A DNA stretch of 64,000 nt from JAAXGX01 sp965221595 (GCA_965221595.1 OZ244900.1:2728001-2792000); one strand, 5' to 3'. Numbered from the stretch's first letter, positions 32,251-40,852 are shown. The notes: a model not told the origin generated them from the sequence alone. Numbers and translations are program-made.

Positions 32251-32976
32251 TCACGGCGCCCCGTTCTCCAGCCTGCGCTGCACGCCGGCCGCGCGCAGGA
32301 CGGCCATCTGGCCGCGTATCCAGGTCTGGCGCCCCCGCACGTAGGCGGAGGGCTCGTCGACGCGCAGCACGGACGGGTTGGGGAGGACCGCCGCGAGCAG
32401 CGCGGCCTCCGCTTCCGTGAGCGCCCCCGGCTCCTTGGCGAAGAACCGTTCGCTGGCCGCGCCCACCCCGTAGACTCCCGCGCCGAACTCGGCCACGTTG
32501 AGGTACACCTCGAGGATGCGGCGCTTGCTCCACAGCAGCTCCAGCTCGGTGGTCAGGCCGGCTTCCAGGACCTTGCGGACCAGGCTGCGTTCCGGCCACA
32601 GGAACAGGTTCTTGGAGACCTGCTGCGAGAGGGTGCTGGCCCCCCGCAGCGTCCCCCCGCGCCAGGCGCTCCGCAGCGCCGCCTGCAGGGCGTCGAGGTC
32701 GAAGCCCGCGTGATCGAGGAACCTCTGGTCCTCCGCCGCGATGACGGCCAGCGCGGCCTCCGGGGCGATGCGCTCCCAGTCGACCCAGCGCGCGGCGAGC
32801 GGCGCGCGCTGCGCCCGGTCGAGCTGGTAGCGGAGCATGAAGGCGGTGGTCGGCGGCGGCACGCAGCGGAGTACGAGCAGGACCAGAGGCGGCAGGCCGA
32901 CGGCGACCAGGCCCAGGGCCAGGCAGGTCGCACGCAGCCTCCGTCGCCACCGGCGGCCGGGCCGGGGCCGGCTCAC
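32251..32976 (-). CDS. mtgA: Monofunctional biosynthetic peptidoglycan transglycosylase
   Basis: 241 residues from GTG at 32976, overlapping the stop of the CHEGNY gene by four bases (GTGA). A basic n-region and one membrane anchor (LRATCLALGLVAVGLPPLVL) precede a GT51 domain with all conserved boxes: IAAEDQRFLDHAGFD with the catalytic Glu, GASTLSQQVSKNLFL, RKVLEAGLTTELELLWSK, ILEVYLNVAEFG and GAASERFF. It polymerises lipid II into glycan strands at the periplasmic face. Length equals MtgA of other bacteria; there is no transpeptidase domain. Confidence 0.95.
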   Translation of the reverse strand: MSRPRPGRRWRRRLRATCLALGLVAVGLPPLVLLVLRCVPPPTTAFMLRYQLDRAQRAPLAARWVDWERIAPEAALAVIAAEDQRFLDHAGFDLDALQAALRSAWRGGTLRGASTLSQQVSKNLFLWPERSLVRKVLEAGLTTELELLWSKRRILEVYLNVAEFGAGVYGVGAASERFFAKEPGALTEAEAALLAAVLPNPSVLRVDEPSAYVRGRQTWIRGQMAVLRAAGVQRRLENGAP

Positions 32977-33983
32977 TCTCCGGCGCGTTCCTGGGCGCGG
33001 GCGCCGCGCAGCATGTTCTCCATCGAGTAGTTGCCCTCGTGGCAGGCGTACTCGAGGATCGGCGCGTCGAGAGTCGTCATGGGGATGGCGGCGGTCCACG
33101 GCTGCTCGAACGTCGTTGGATCGCTGACGGTGAAGCGGTAGTCCAGTGTGTCGGTGTCGACCCGCGTGAAGCGTTCCACGAGGCGCATCGCGCGGCTGGC
33201 GCCGAAGACGGTGTTCGACACACGCCGCTCGTGCACCTTGTCCGTGAAGTTCGTGGTCTCGACCACCAGCGTGTCGCCCTCCCAGCGCCCCCGCGAGTCG
33301 CCGAGCCACTGCCGCATGCCGGCCGGCAGATGCGGGCGCCCGTCGAGCGGAACGATGCGCGCGTCGTGCAGCATCTCGGCGTGGATGACGACGTGGTCCG
33401 GCGTCTGCAGGATCTGGTAGTTGTGGTTGTAGAAGCCGGGCATCATGGTCGCCGGCAGGCCGCGCGTGATGCAGCGCTCGAAGACGCTCGGCTCCTCCCA
33501 GGTAGCGGGATACGACGACGCTGCCCGGGTGGCCGCCAGCGCGTCGGCGCGTGCCTGCGCGCGCGGCGTCACCGCCGGCAGGCGCCCGTCCGGCGGATCC
33601 ACGATCAGCGACGTCTGCAGCGTCCGCGTGCCCTGCTCCAGCCAGAAGCTGTTGTAGGAACCGGTGCTGGTCGGCGGCGGCTCACGCTGCAGCACGACCA
33701 GCTCCGTGGCGCAGGCGCGCGCCTCCGTGCGGGCGCGGACCGCGTCGAGCTCGGCCCGCTCCTCGAGCGTGAAGCGCTCGCGGGCGGCCAGCGCCGGCGG
33801 CCGCTGGAGCGGCGTGGTCGTCGTGTTCGTCCACGTGCCCTGCAGGTCGGGATGGCCCCAGGCCGTCGGCGGCACCCCGGACGCCCCGGCGGGACCGGCC
33901 GCCGACTGGCCGGCCGCAACGACAGCCGGCAACGAGGCGAGGGCGAGCACGCCCAGCGCCGCCGCGAGACATGAACGGCCCAT
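32973..33983 (-). CDS. CHEGNY-family secreted protein (copy C)
   Basis: 336 residues; ATG at 33983 after AGGAGGATCGAG. Signal peptide about residues 5-24. Carries the family pattern: GHPDLQGTWTNTTTTPLQRP, TSLIVDPPDGRLPAVTP, RCITRGLPATMMPGFYNHNY, RQWLGDSRGRWEGDTLVVE, RLVERFTR, PWTAAIPMT and EYACHEGNY. It differs from copy B mainly in a longer insertion after the Trp-Thr-Asn-rich start (ELVVLQREPPPTSTG). Its stop overlaps the mtgA start, so both are translated from one message, although a link to cell-wall synthesis may be accidental. DinB-family gene lies 33 bp upstream on the same strand. Confidence 0.84.
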   Translation of the reverse strand: MGRSCLAAALGVLALASLPAVVAAGQSAAGPAGASGVPPTAWGHPDLQGTWTNTTTTPLQRPPALAARERFTLEERAELDAVRARTEARACATELVVLQREPPPTSTGSYNSFWLEQGTRTLQTSLIVDPPDGRLPAVTPRAQARADALAATRAASSYPATWEEPSVFERCITRGLPATMMPGFYNHNYQILQTPDHVVIHAEMLHDARIVPLDGRPHLPAGMRQWLGDSRGRWEGDTLVVETTNFTDKVHERRVSNTVFGASRAMRLVERFTRVDTDTLDYRFTVSDPTTFEQPWTAAIPMTTLDAPILEYACHEGNYSMENMLRGARAQERAGE

Positions 33984-34015
33984 CTCGATCCTCCTGTGTG
34001 CGCGGGGTGCGCGGT

Positions 34016-34531
34016 TCACATGCCCGGGGGGTTCTCGTCGGCGGACGGCCCGTAGATGGACGGCACCGCCACGTCGTTCAAGCGCAGATAGACGCCCAGC
34101 TGGGCCCGGTGGTGAATCAGGTGGTTGAGTACCCACCTGCGCAGCACGTCCAGCTTGGGCAGGGTCATGATCCGGCGGCCGTTCTGCAGCATCGTCCAGG
34201 GCTTCAGCAGGTCGTCATCGGCCGCCGCCGCGATGGCGGCGCGTGCCTCGGACGCGAGACGGTCGAGCGTCGCCACGAGCTCGGCGCTGCTGGCCGCGGG
34301 CGGGGGCGGATCGAGCGGCTTGCCGCCGGGCGCCACATCCAGCTCGTCGTGTGCCATGGCCAGCGTCGCCCAGGACGGAATGTTGGCCACGTGGCCGGCG
34401 AGCCAGCCCATCGTGCCCGACTTGGCGTGGGGTGACCAGTCCAGGCGGTCGTCGGGAACCCGCTCCAGCGTCGCCCGTGTGCTGGCAATCTCCTGATCGA
34501 ACTCCGGCAGCAGCGTGTCCCTGATCGGCAT
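34016..34531 (-). CDS. DinB-family (metal-dependent four-helix) protein
   Basis: 171 residues; ATG at 34531 after GGGAGGTCGACG. A DinB/YfiT-like fold: LLPEFDQEIASTRATLERV, then MGWLAGHVANIPSW with the first metal His and LNHLIHHRAQLGVYLRL with the second and third. Length is standard. Members use a metal ion and often bind thiols such as bacillithiol or mycothiol; many are of unknown function. It is transcribed divergently from the DUF5916 gene at 34665; the 133 bp between contain both promoters. Confidence 0.9.
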   Translation of the reverse strand: MPIRDTLLPEFDQEIASTRATLERVPDDRLDWSPHAKSGTMGWLAGHVANIPSWATLAMAHDELDVAPGGKPLDPPPPAASSAELVATLDRLASEARAAIAAAADDDLLKPWTMLQNGRRIMTLPKLDVLRRWVLNHLIHHRAQLGVYLRLNDVAVPSIYGPSADENPPGM

Positions 34532-34664
34532 CGTCGACCTCCCGGCTACAGTGTAGCCGCAAGCGGGAGCCCCACGGCGCGGCCACCGGCGGGGCGGCGC
34601 GCGGCGCGGGCGAGGCTCCCTGCCGGCTCGTCCGGTTCGTATAGACTAGGCTGTTCGCTGCACC

Positions 34665-36986
34665 ATGCCCAGCCCGTTCCGTATTCTCACCGTCCTTGTC
34701 TGCCTGGGAGCCGCCGCGGCCGCCGACGCCCAACCGGCGGCCCAGGACGCCGGCGCCCGGACGGCCGGCTTCGCGGTGGCCGGCGCCACCCCGCGGGCCC
34801 ATGCGCGCCGCGTCGAGGTCCCCCCGCTGCTCGACGGGGACGTGCTCGGCGACCCGGCCTACGCCGCCGCGGAGGTGGCCACCGGCTTCCGCCAGAACCG
34901 GCCCGACGAGGGACGCCGCTCGTCCGAGCGTACGGAGGTGCGCATCGTCCACACCGACGACACGCTGTACTTCGGCATCGTCTGCTACGTCCGCGACCCG
35001 CGGACGATCATCGTCGCCGACAGCCGCCGCGACTCGTCGCTCGACGACACCGACAGCATCCAGATCATCCTGGACACGTACCTCGACCAACAGAACGGCT
35101 TCGTCTTCGGCACCAACCCGGCCGGCGTCGAGTACGACGGGCAGGTGACCAACGAGGGCCAGGGCAGCGGCCGCATGGGCGGCGGGGGCGGCGGTGGTGG
35201 CGGGGGCGGCAGCCAGCAGCAACGCGGGTCCGGCGGCGGCTTCAACCTCAACTGGGACGGGGCCTGGCAGGTGCGGGCCAGCGTCTCCGAGATCGGCTGG
35301 ACGGCCGAGTTCGCCATCCCGTTCCGCACGCTGCGCTACCCCGGCGGCGAGCGGCAGACGTGGGGCATCAACGTCCAGCGCAACATCCGCCACCGCAACG
35401 AGCGCTCGTTCTGGGCCCCGCTGCCGCGCCAGTTCAACCTCAATCGGCTGTCGCTGGCCGGCCGGCTCCAGGGCATCGAGGTGCCGGCCCAGCGCAACCT
35501 GAAGCTGACGCCGTACGTCCTGGGCGAGACCGTGCGTTCCACGGCGCAGCGCCGCACCGTCGGCAGCGGCGACGTCGGCGCCGACCTGAAGTACAGCATC
35601 ACCCCCGGTCTGACGCTGGACCTGACCTACAACACCGACTTCGCGCAGGTGGAGGTCGACGAGGAGCAGATCAACCTGGACCGCTTCAACCTGTTCTTCC
35701 CCGAAAAGCGCCCATTCTTCCTGGAGAACGCCGGCCTGTTCTCGATCGGACGTCCAGGGCAGGTCGAGCTCTTCTTCAGCCGCCGCATCGGCATCAGCGA
35801 CGCTGGCGAGCAGGTACCGATCATCGGCGGCGCCCGTCTGTCGGGCAAGGTCGGCACCGACACGAACGTGGGCTTCCTCAACATGCAGACGGCGGCCTTC
35901 GGCGGCGAGGTCGCCTCCCAGAACTTCACGGTCGCGCGCGTGCGCCAGGACCTGCCCAGCCGCTCGAACGTCGGCGCCATGGTGGTCAACCGGCAGGCCA
36001 CCGGCAGCCTGGCGGGCAGCGGCGACTACAACCGCACCTTCGCCGTCGACGGCCGCTTCGGCATCGGCCAGTCGGGCACGCTGTCGGGTTTCGCCAGCGA
36101 GACCGAGACGCCGGGATCTCTCGCCGCGGACACGCACGCGTTCGGGTTCACGGGCGAGTACGAGAACGAGAACACGCGCCTCAGCCTGCGCTACACGGAG
36201 GTGGGCCCCGACTTCAATCCCGAGGTCGGGTTCTACCAGCGGCGCGGCTACCGCCGGATGGGTGCTACCGTCTTCACGTTCTTCCGCCCGGACAACTTCA
36301 TCGGCATCCACGAGCTGCGCCCGCACGTATCGCACCACACCGTGTGGAACTTCCGGACCGGCCTCCACGAGACGCAGTACACCCACATGGACAACCACTG
36401 GGAGTGGGAGGGCGGGCACGAGGCCCACACCGGCATCAACCGCACGCGCGAAGGTCTGTTCGTGCCGTTCGAGATCTTCCCCGGCGTCGTCGTGCCGCCC
36501 GGCGTCTACGACCACAACGAGTCGCAGCTGACCTTCAACACCAACCGGGGGGCACCGGTCAGCGCCTCGATCCGCAGCACGATCGGCGGGTTCTTCGGCG
36601 GCGAGCGGGTGCGGCTGATCCCGGAGCTGACGGTGCGCCTGGGCGAGACGCTCAACGCGCAGTTCCGCTGGGACCGGAACGACATCAAGCTGCCGGGCGG
36701 CGACTTCATCACCAACCTGGCCAGTTTGCGCGTGTCGTACTCGTTCACGACGCGCCTGTTTCTCCAGACGCTGGTGCAGTACAACGACCGGGCCCACCTG
36801 TGGTCGTCGAACGTGCGCTTCGGCCTGCTGTCGGACGCCAACACGGGCCTCTTCATCGTCTACAACGACATCCAGGGCCTGGCCCGCCTCGACGCGCAGT
36901 TCGACCCGCACCTCGATATCGACGACGCCGCCTTCGGGCGCACGCTGACGCTGAAGTACAGCTACCTGTTCGACCTGCTGCGGTGA
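34665..36986 (+). CDS. DUF5916 outer-membrane barrel protein with CBM9-like domain
   Basis: 773 residues, ATG at 34665. Signal peptide residues 1-22. Residues about 50-240 form a family-9 carbohydrate-binding-like domain (VPPLLDGDVLGDPAYAAA, IVHTDDTLYFGIVCYVRD), interrupted at about 167-190 by a glycine run followed by Gln/Arg-rich residues. From about 245 the DUF5916 part begins, with FFPEKRPFFLENAGLFSIG as its clearest signature and many amphipathic strands ending in SYLFDLLR. Such proteins are predicted outer-membrane barrels involved in uptake or processing of carbohydrate or protein fragments in Acidobacteriota and Bacteroidota; the precise role is unknown. Confidence 0.9.
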   Translation: MPSPFRILTVLVCLGAAAAADAQPAAQDAGARTAGFAVAGATPRAHARRVEVPPLLDGDVLGDPAYAAAEVATGFRQNRPDEGRRSSERTEVRIVHTDDTLYFGIVCYVRDPRTIIVADSRRDSSLDDTDSIQIILDTYLDQQNGFVFGTNPAGVEYDGQVTNEGQGSGRMGGGGGGGGGGGSQQQRGSGGGFNLNWDGAWQVRASVSEIGWTAEFAIPFRTLRYPGGERQTWGINVQRNIRHRNERSFWAPLPRQFNLNRLSLAGRLQGIEVPAQRNLKLTPYVLGETVRSTAQRRTVGSGDVGADLKYSITPGLTLDLTYNTDFAQVEVDEEQINLDRFNLFFPEKRPFFLENAGLFSIGRPGQVELFFSRRIGISDAGEQVPIIGGARLSGKVGTDTNVGFLNMQTAAFGGEVASQNFTVARVRQDLPSRSNVGAMVVNRQATGSLAGSGDYNRTFAVDGRFGIGQSGTLSGFASETETPGSLAADTHAFGFTGEYENENTRLSLRYTEVGPDFNPEVGFYQRRGYRRMGATVFTFFRPDNFIGIHELRPHVSHHTVWNFRTGLHETQYTHMDNHWEWEGGHEAHTGINRTREGLFVPFEIFPGVVVPPGVYDHNESQLTFNTNRGAPVSASIRSTIGGFFGGERVRLIPELTVRLGETLNAQFRWDRNDIKLPGGDFITNLASLRVSYSFTTRLFLQTLVQYNDRAHLWSSNVRFGLLSDANTGLFIVYNDIQGLARLDAQFDPHLDIDDAAFGRTLTLKYSYLFDLLR

Positions 36987-37047
36987 ATCCGATCACCCAC
37001 CGGCAGCCGTGTTGCCCGCGGTCGCGGGTCCGTGTCATCGTTGCGCG

Positions 37048-37455
37048 ATGGCCGATCGGGACGTCCTCGCGCGCACCTGGCTCGATCAGGCGCGGGCCGA
37101 CCTGGCCGCGGCCGAGGACAGCGCGGCGACCGGCCATCACGAGTGGGCCTGCTTCCAGGCGCAGCAGGCCGGGGAGAAGGCTCTCAAGGCCCTGCTGTAC
37201 GCCCGCGGGCGCACCAGTGTCGTCACGCACAGCCTGCGCCGGCTCGTGCGCGAAGGCGCGGCAACCGACGCGTCGCTGGCGGCCCTCGACGACGATGCGC
37301 GCCGGCTCGACCAGCACTACATCCCCACGCGCTACCCGAACGGCCTGGACGCTGAAACGACGCCCGCGGCCTACTACGAAGCGAAGGACTCGGAACGATG
37401 TCTGCAGTCTGCTCGCTCGATCCTCGAGCACGTCAGCGCATTCTCGATGAGCTGA
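37048..37455 (+). CDS. HEPN-domain protein (HEPN/MNT pair)
   Basis: 135 residues from ATG at 37048; an upstream GTG-like extension is less likely. Helical HEPN fold: LDQARADLAAAEDSAA, HHEWACFQAQQAGEKALKALLY, and RTSVVTHSLRRLV which may hold the RxnH motif of HEPN ribonucleases (Arg, then His six residues on). HYIPTRYPNGLD is the usual C-terminal signature of this group. The 3' end overlaps the nucleotidyltransferase gene by 58 bp. HEPN/MNT pairs act as toxin (HEPN RNase) and antitoxin (nucleotidyltransferase that modifies it). Confidence 0.88.
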   Translation: MADRDVLARTWLDQARADLAAAEDSAATGHHEWACFQAQQAGEKALKALLYARGRTSVVTHSLRRLVREGAATDASLAALDDDARRLDQHYIPTRYPNGLDAETTPAAYYEAKDSERCLQSARSILEHVSAFSMS

Positions 37456-37733
37456 GGCGGCTCGCGGCCGGCCTGCGGCGCGACTTCGCCGTCGAGTCCG
37501 TGCACGTGTTCGGGTCGTTCGCCCGGGGAGCCGAGCACGAGGGCAGCGACATCGACCTGCTCGTCGTCGGCGAGCTGCCGGGCCGCGTCTTCGACCGCGT
37601 CGGCGAGGTGCTGCGACGCACCACGCTACCGGTCGAACCGATCGTCGTCACGCCCGCCGTGTTCGCACGGCGGTGCCGGGAGCGGCATCCCCTGTTCGAG
37701 GCAATCGCCGGCGAGGGGCTGCGTCTGGCGTGA
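37398..37733 (+). CDS. Minimal nucleotidyltransferase (MNT) of a HEPN/MNT pair
   Basis: 111 residues, ATG at 37398 inside the end of the HEPN gene. Motif VHVFGSFARGAEHEGSDIDLLVVG carries the GSx10DxD nucleotidyltransferase signature (Gly-Ser plus the two aspartates SDIDL). Length is typical for MntA-type proteins, which can attach nucleotides to HEPN toxins at a Tyr and thereby block them. Followed by 130 bp containing a short direct repeat before the aldolase gene. Confidence 0.88.
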   Translation: MSAVCSLDPRARQRILDELRRLAAGLRRDFAVESVHVFGSFARGAEHEGSDIDLLVVGELPGRVFDRVGEVLRRTTLPVEPIVVTPAVFARRCRERHPLFEAIAGEGLRLA

Positions 37734-37813
37734 ACCGGACCGGGCAGCACCCCGACCGGCCCGGCTTGACGGGGCAGGCCCGTCCGATGTAGAAACCGCA
37801 CCGCAGCCATTAG

Positions 37814-37855
37814 ACCGACGACCACCATACGATTCGACCGACGACCACCACACGA
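37814..37855 (+). repeat. Tandem direct repeat (two 19-bp copies)
   Basis: The 19 bases at 37814-37832 recur at 37837-37855 with one mismatch, a period of 23 bases. The second copy ends just before the ribosome site of the aldolase gene (37866). It could be a regulator site or a slippage duplication. Confidence 0.7.
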
Positions 37856-37865
37856 GAGGATACGC

Positions 37866-38717
37866 ATGACCTGCAGGGCACGTACGACAGGCACATCGAC
37901 ACGGATGGCGGCGTGGGCCATCGGACTGGTCGCGGCGCTGGGCGCCGGTCCGGCGGCGGCGACCGCGCAGGAGTCGGGCGGCCGGCTGAACCGTATCATC
38001 GAGCAGTTCGAGGCGGGCGAGGCGGCGCTGGCCAACGAGCACTGGCGCATCGTCTCGCTGGAACACAACCCGTTCCTGGTCGATGACCTCGAGGCATTCC
38101 TGGGCGAGCTCGTGGACCAGGGTGGCGCGCGGCCGCGGCTGACGCCGGTGGTGCGCATCCCGCACGAGGCGGATCAGTCCTATTACCACGTGGTCAAGCA
38201 GATCCTGGACGCGGGCGCGATGGGGATCGTGCTGCCGCAGGTGCGGACGGCCGCCGAGGTCGACCACCTCGTGCGCGCCATGCGCTACCCGCCGCAGGCC
38301 GGCGCCGCGTATCCGGAGCCGCGCGGACGGCGCGGCTGGGGCCCGACCGGCGCGCGGCGAGTCTGGAACGTGGACAACGACGAGTACGCCCGCCGCGCCG
38401 ACGTGTGGCCCCTCAATCCGGACGGCGAGCTGCTGGCGATCATCATGATCGAGACCCGTGAAGCGGTGGAGAACATCGACGAGATCCTGCAGGTGCCGGG
38501 GCTCGGTGGTGTGCTGATCGGACCGTCGGACCTCAGCCTGTCGCTCGGTGTCGGCACGCCGGCCGCCAACCCCCGCGCGCCGGAGGTGGAGGAGGCTATC
38601 GAGACGGTCGGCCAGGCCTGCATGCGGCACGAGGCGCTGTGCGGCATCTACACCAGCTCGGATGTCGAGGCGCGGGGCGCCCAGGGCTTCAAGCTCTTCC
38701 CGGTGCCGGCACGCTGA
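37866..38717 (+). CDS. Exported HpcH/HpaI-family aldolase
   Basis: 283 residues, ATG at 37866 after GAGAGGA. A signal peptide (AAWAIGLVAALGAGPAAATA, residues 15-34) is followed by an HpcH/HpaI aldolase / citrate-lyase-beta-like barrel: VVRIPHEADQSYYHVVKQILDAGAMGIVLPQV (motif DAGAMGIVLPQV, metal-binding region) and IIMIETREAVENIDEIL with the metal-binding Glu, then GVLIGPSDLSLSLGV, the substrate-binding motif of this family. Cytoplasmic members cleave 4-hydroxy-2-oxo acids from aromatic degradation. A secreted member is unusual; such forms are known from Acidobacteriota and similar groups without an assigned role. Confidence 0.88.
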   Translation: MTCRARTTGTSTRMAAWAIGLVAALGAGPAAATAQESGGRLNRIIEQFEAGEAALANEHWRIVSLEHNPFLVDDLEAFLGELVDQGGARPRLTPVVRIPHEADQSYYHVVKQILDAGAMGIVLPQVRTAAEVDHLVRAMRYPPQAGAAYPEPRGRRGWGPTGARRVWNVDNDEYARRADVWPLNPDGELLAIIMIETREAVENIDEILQVPGLGGVLIGPSDLSLSLGVGTPAANPRAPEVEEAIETVGQACMRHEALCGIYTSSDVEARGAQGFKLFPVPAR

Positions 38718-38745
38718 TTGTCTGCGGCAGGCACCGAGCTGACGA

Positions 38746-39138
38746 ATGACGGCAGCAGTCCGCTACGGCGCACTGGCCGCCCTCATCGTGCTGACCGGGC
38801 TGCTGGCGTGGTTCATCGCCGCGCCGAGCGGGGCGCCCGAACCGGCGCCGACGCCCGAGTACACGGTGGAGGCCCGCGAGCCGGTGCCCGAGCTCGGCAC
38901 CGTCGGGCAGGTGCTCATGCCGGCCCTCGGGCGCGGCGACGCCGACCTCGAACGCGTCGCCCGCGAGATTGCAGCCGCCGAGGGCTTCACCGTGGCGTTC
39001 TACTTCTCGACGGCGGCGGCGGTGGAGGCCCACCGCATGACCGCCCGCGACCCGGCCGCGCTCGAGGCGTTGCGGGCCGGGTTTCTCGGACGGCTCACGC
39101 GGGGGGAGTTCACGGCCGGGGCGGAGATCTATCCGTGA
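38746..39138 (+). CDS. Small membrane-anchored protein, function unknown
   Basis: 130 residues, ATG at 38746, 28 bp after the aldolase stop. One membrane helix at residues 8-27 (GALAALIVLTGLLAWFIAAP) is followed by a Pro-rich linker and a short soluble domain with alternating Ala/Glu/Arg helices (VAREIAAAEGFTVAFYF, HRMTARDPAALEALRAGF). No cysteine. No recognised domain. It lies 46 bp before the CHEGNY gene on the same strand and may share its transcript. Confidence 0.7.
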   Translation: MTAAVRYGALAALIVLTGLLAWFIAAPSGAPEPAPTPEYTVEAREPVPELGTVGQVLMPALGRGDADLERVAREIAAAEGFTVAFYFSTAAAVEAHRMTARDPAALEALRAGFLGRLTRGEFTAGAEIYP

Positions 39139-39184
39139 AGAGGTTCGGTTCCATACTGCCGAAGATTCACATCAGGAGACTGCG

Positions 39185-40138
39185 ATGACTCAGAGAGTGC
39201 GCGTTGCATCGTTTGCGCTGGCGGCGTTCGCGCTGCTGCTTCCCGGCCCGTCCGTTGCCCAGGACGGCCCGCCCCGCACGGCCTGGGGCGATCCCGACCT
39301 GCAGGGCCACTGGACGAATACCACCACGACACCGCTCGAGCGGCCGGACGACCTCGGGGACACCGATGTGCTGACCGGCGAGGAATGGGCCGAGCGCAAC
39401 GCCGTCTCCGGCCTCAGCGACGACCGGCCGTTCGACACCGTCGGCTTCTACAACGACTACTGGCTGGAGCAGGGGCAACTGCACGAGCGCACGTCGCTGA
39501 TCGTCGACCCGCCGAACGGCAAGCTGCCGCCGCGCACCCCGGAAGAGGAAGAGCGGATGGCCGCCCGCGCCCAGTACCGCGCCGAGAACCCGCCCGGGTC
39601 GCCGGGGATCTGGACGGACCTGAACGCGTACGACCGCTGCATCACGCGCGGCATGCCGGGCACCATGATGCCGGGCTTCTACAACCACAACTACCACATT
39701 CTGCAGACCCCCGAGCACGTGGTCATCCGCGTCGAGATGATCCACGACACGCGCATCATCCCCATCGACGGGCGTGCCCACGTCGGCGAGCCCATCCGCC
39801 AGTGGCTGGGCGATTCGCGGGGGCACTGGGAGGGCGACACACTCGTCGTCGAGACCACGAACCTGGGCGACCTCGACGACTGGGGGGTGACGGTCTACGC
39901 GACCGGTAGCGACCTGCGCCTAGTCGAGCGCTTCACGCGCATCGACGAGAACAACATCGACTACCAGTTCACGGTGCACGACGAGAGCACCTTCACCCGG
40001 CCATGGACGGCCTCGCTGCCGATGACGGCGCTGGGCGGGGCGCTGTACGAGTACGCCTGCCACGAGGGCAACTACGCCATCGCGAACATGCTGCGCGGCG
40101 CGCGCGCCCAGGAGGCTGCCGAGGCCGGCGGACGGTAG
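39185..40138 (+). CDS. CHEGNY-family secreted protein (copy D)
   Basis: 317 residues, ATG at 39185 with AGGAG six bases upstream. Signal peptide about residues 6-25. Family motifs: GDPDLQGHWTNTTTTPLERP, TSLIVDPPNGKLPPRTP, RCITRGMPGTMMPGFYNHNY, HILQTPEHVVIRVEM, RQWLGDSRGHWEGDTLVVET, RLVERFTR, PWTASLPMT, EYACHEGNY and GARAQE at the end. It is the shortest of the complete copies. Secreted; activity unknown. An 87%-identical 47-bp element follows its stop (see repeat at 40175). Confidence 0.86.
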   Translation: MTQRVRVASFALAAFALLLPGPSVAQDGPPRTAWGDPDLQGHWTNTTTTPLERPDDLGDTDVLTGEEWAERNAVSGLSDDRPFDTVGFYNDYWLEQGQLHERTSLIVDPPNGKLPPRTPEEEERMAARAQYRAENPPGSPGIWTDLNAYDRCITRGMPGTMMPGFYNHNYHILQTPEHVVIRVEMIHDTRIIPIDGRAHVGEPIRQWLGDSRGHWEGDTLVVETTNLGDLDDWGVTVYATGSDLRLVERFTRIDENNIDYQFTVHDESTFTRPWTASLPMTALGGALYEYACHEGNYAIANMLRGARAQEAAEAGGR

Positions 40139-40174
40139 CCCGCGACGAGCCCGCGGCCAGAGTCGGCGTGCCCT

Positions 40175-40221
40175 GGCGGGAGCGGCGCGGGGCGACGGGG
40201 TCCCTGCAGGCGGACGCCGGG
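40175..40221. repeat. GC-rich dispersed intergenic repeat, copy 1
   Basis: 47 bases that align without gaps to 49555-49601 with six differences. Both copies lie within about 40 bases downstream of a stop codon on the plus strand, and before a convergent minus-strand gene. It may be a small palindromic or terminator-like element; no strong hairpin with a T tract is present. Confidence 0.5.
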
Positions 40222-40234
40222 GGTGCCAGTCCAG

Positions 40235-40852
40235 CTAGTCCACGACATAGCTGAACAGCTTGAACTCGGCTCCGCGCTGCAGCACGGAGCCGAACAGGCG
40301 CACGTCCCGCTCGGCTCCCTCGGCATCGCGAATCCGCAGCCGGCTCTCCCGGTGCACCGTGAACGTCTCGTACGGCGTGGACTCGCCGTCGAAGGTCACG
40401 TCGAGCAACTCGTAGCGCCTGCCGCCTGCCCCTGACAGCAGGCGCCGCAACGCGTTCGTGCTCTTCTGGTGGAGGTCGCCCCAGGCGTACTCGAACGGCA
40501 GACCCCGCTCGGGGCGGCTCGACGGCAGCTCGGGCCAGACGACCGTCCGGAACTCCATCTCGCTGAGCGCCAGCGCCAGCAGCGTCGGGCCGTCGGCGGC
40601 GGCCAGCGCGCCGAGCACCGCCTCGGCCACTGCCTCCGGAGACTCGAAGGTGTGCCCCAGCGGCGACAGCGCGTCACCGGCTGCTGGCCGGCTGCAGCCG
40701 CCGGCCAGCAGCAGGCCGAGCGCGACCAGGCCGGCGGCGCGCACCCGGCTGCGGGCCCGGCGTGCGCGCCGTTCCCGCGCCCGCAGCGCGCCCGGCCAGG
40801 CGTGCCGCGGAGTCTCACCTCGGGCTGCTAGTTGAGCGCGAAGCTGGTCCAT
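40235..40852 (-). CDS. Lipoprotein of unknown function
   Basis: 205 residues from ATG at 40852, which overlaps the upstream gene by 25 bp; a GTG at 40744 is an alternative that places the lipobox (LLLAGGC) at the usual distance. After the anchor the protein has FESPEAVAEAVLGALAAAD and a beta-rich C-terminal part (RYELLDVTFDGESTPYETF, SRLRIRDAEGAERDVRLF). No recognised domain. It is the third gene behind the TonB receptor and beta-helix genes and may belong to the same system. Confidence 0.6.
   Translation of the reverse strand: MDQLRAQLAARGETPRHAWPGALRARERRARRARSRVRAAGLVALGLLLAGGCSRPAAGDALSPLGHTFESPEAVAEAVLGALAAADGPTLLALALSEMEFRTVVWPELPSSRPERGLPFEYAWGDLHQKSTNALRRLLSGAGGRRYELLDVTFDGESTPYETFTVHRESRLRIRDAEGAERDVRLFGSVLQRGAEFKLFSYVVD

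Noticed and set aside
37814..37855. CRISPR array
   Set aside because: Only two 19-bp copies with 4-base spacing and no cas genes; a plain tandem duplication.
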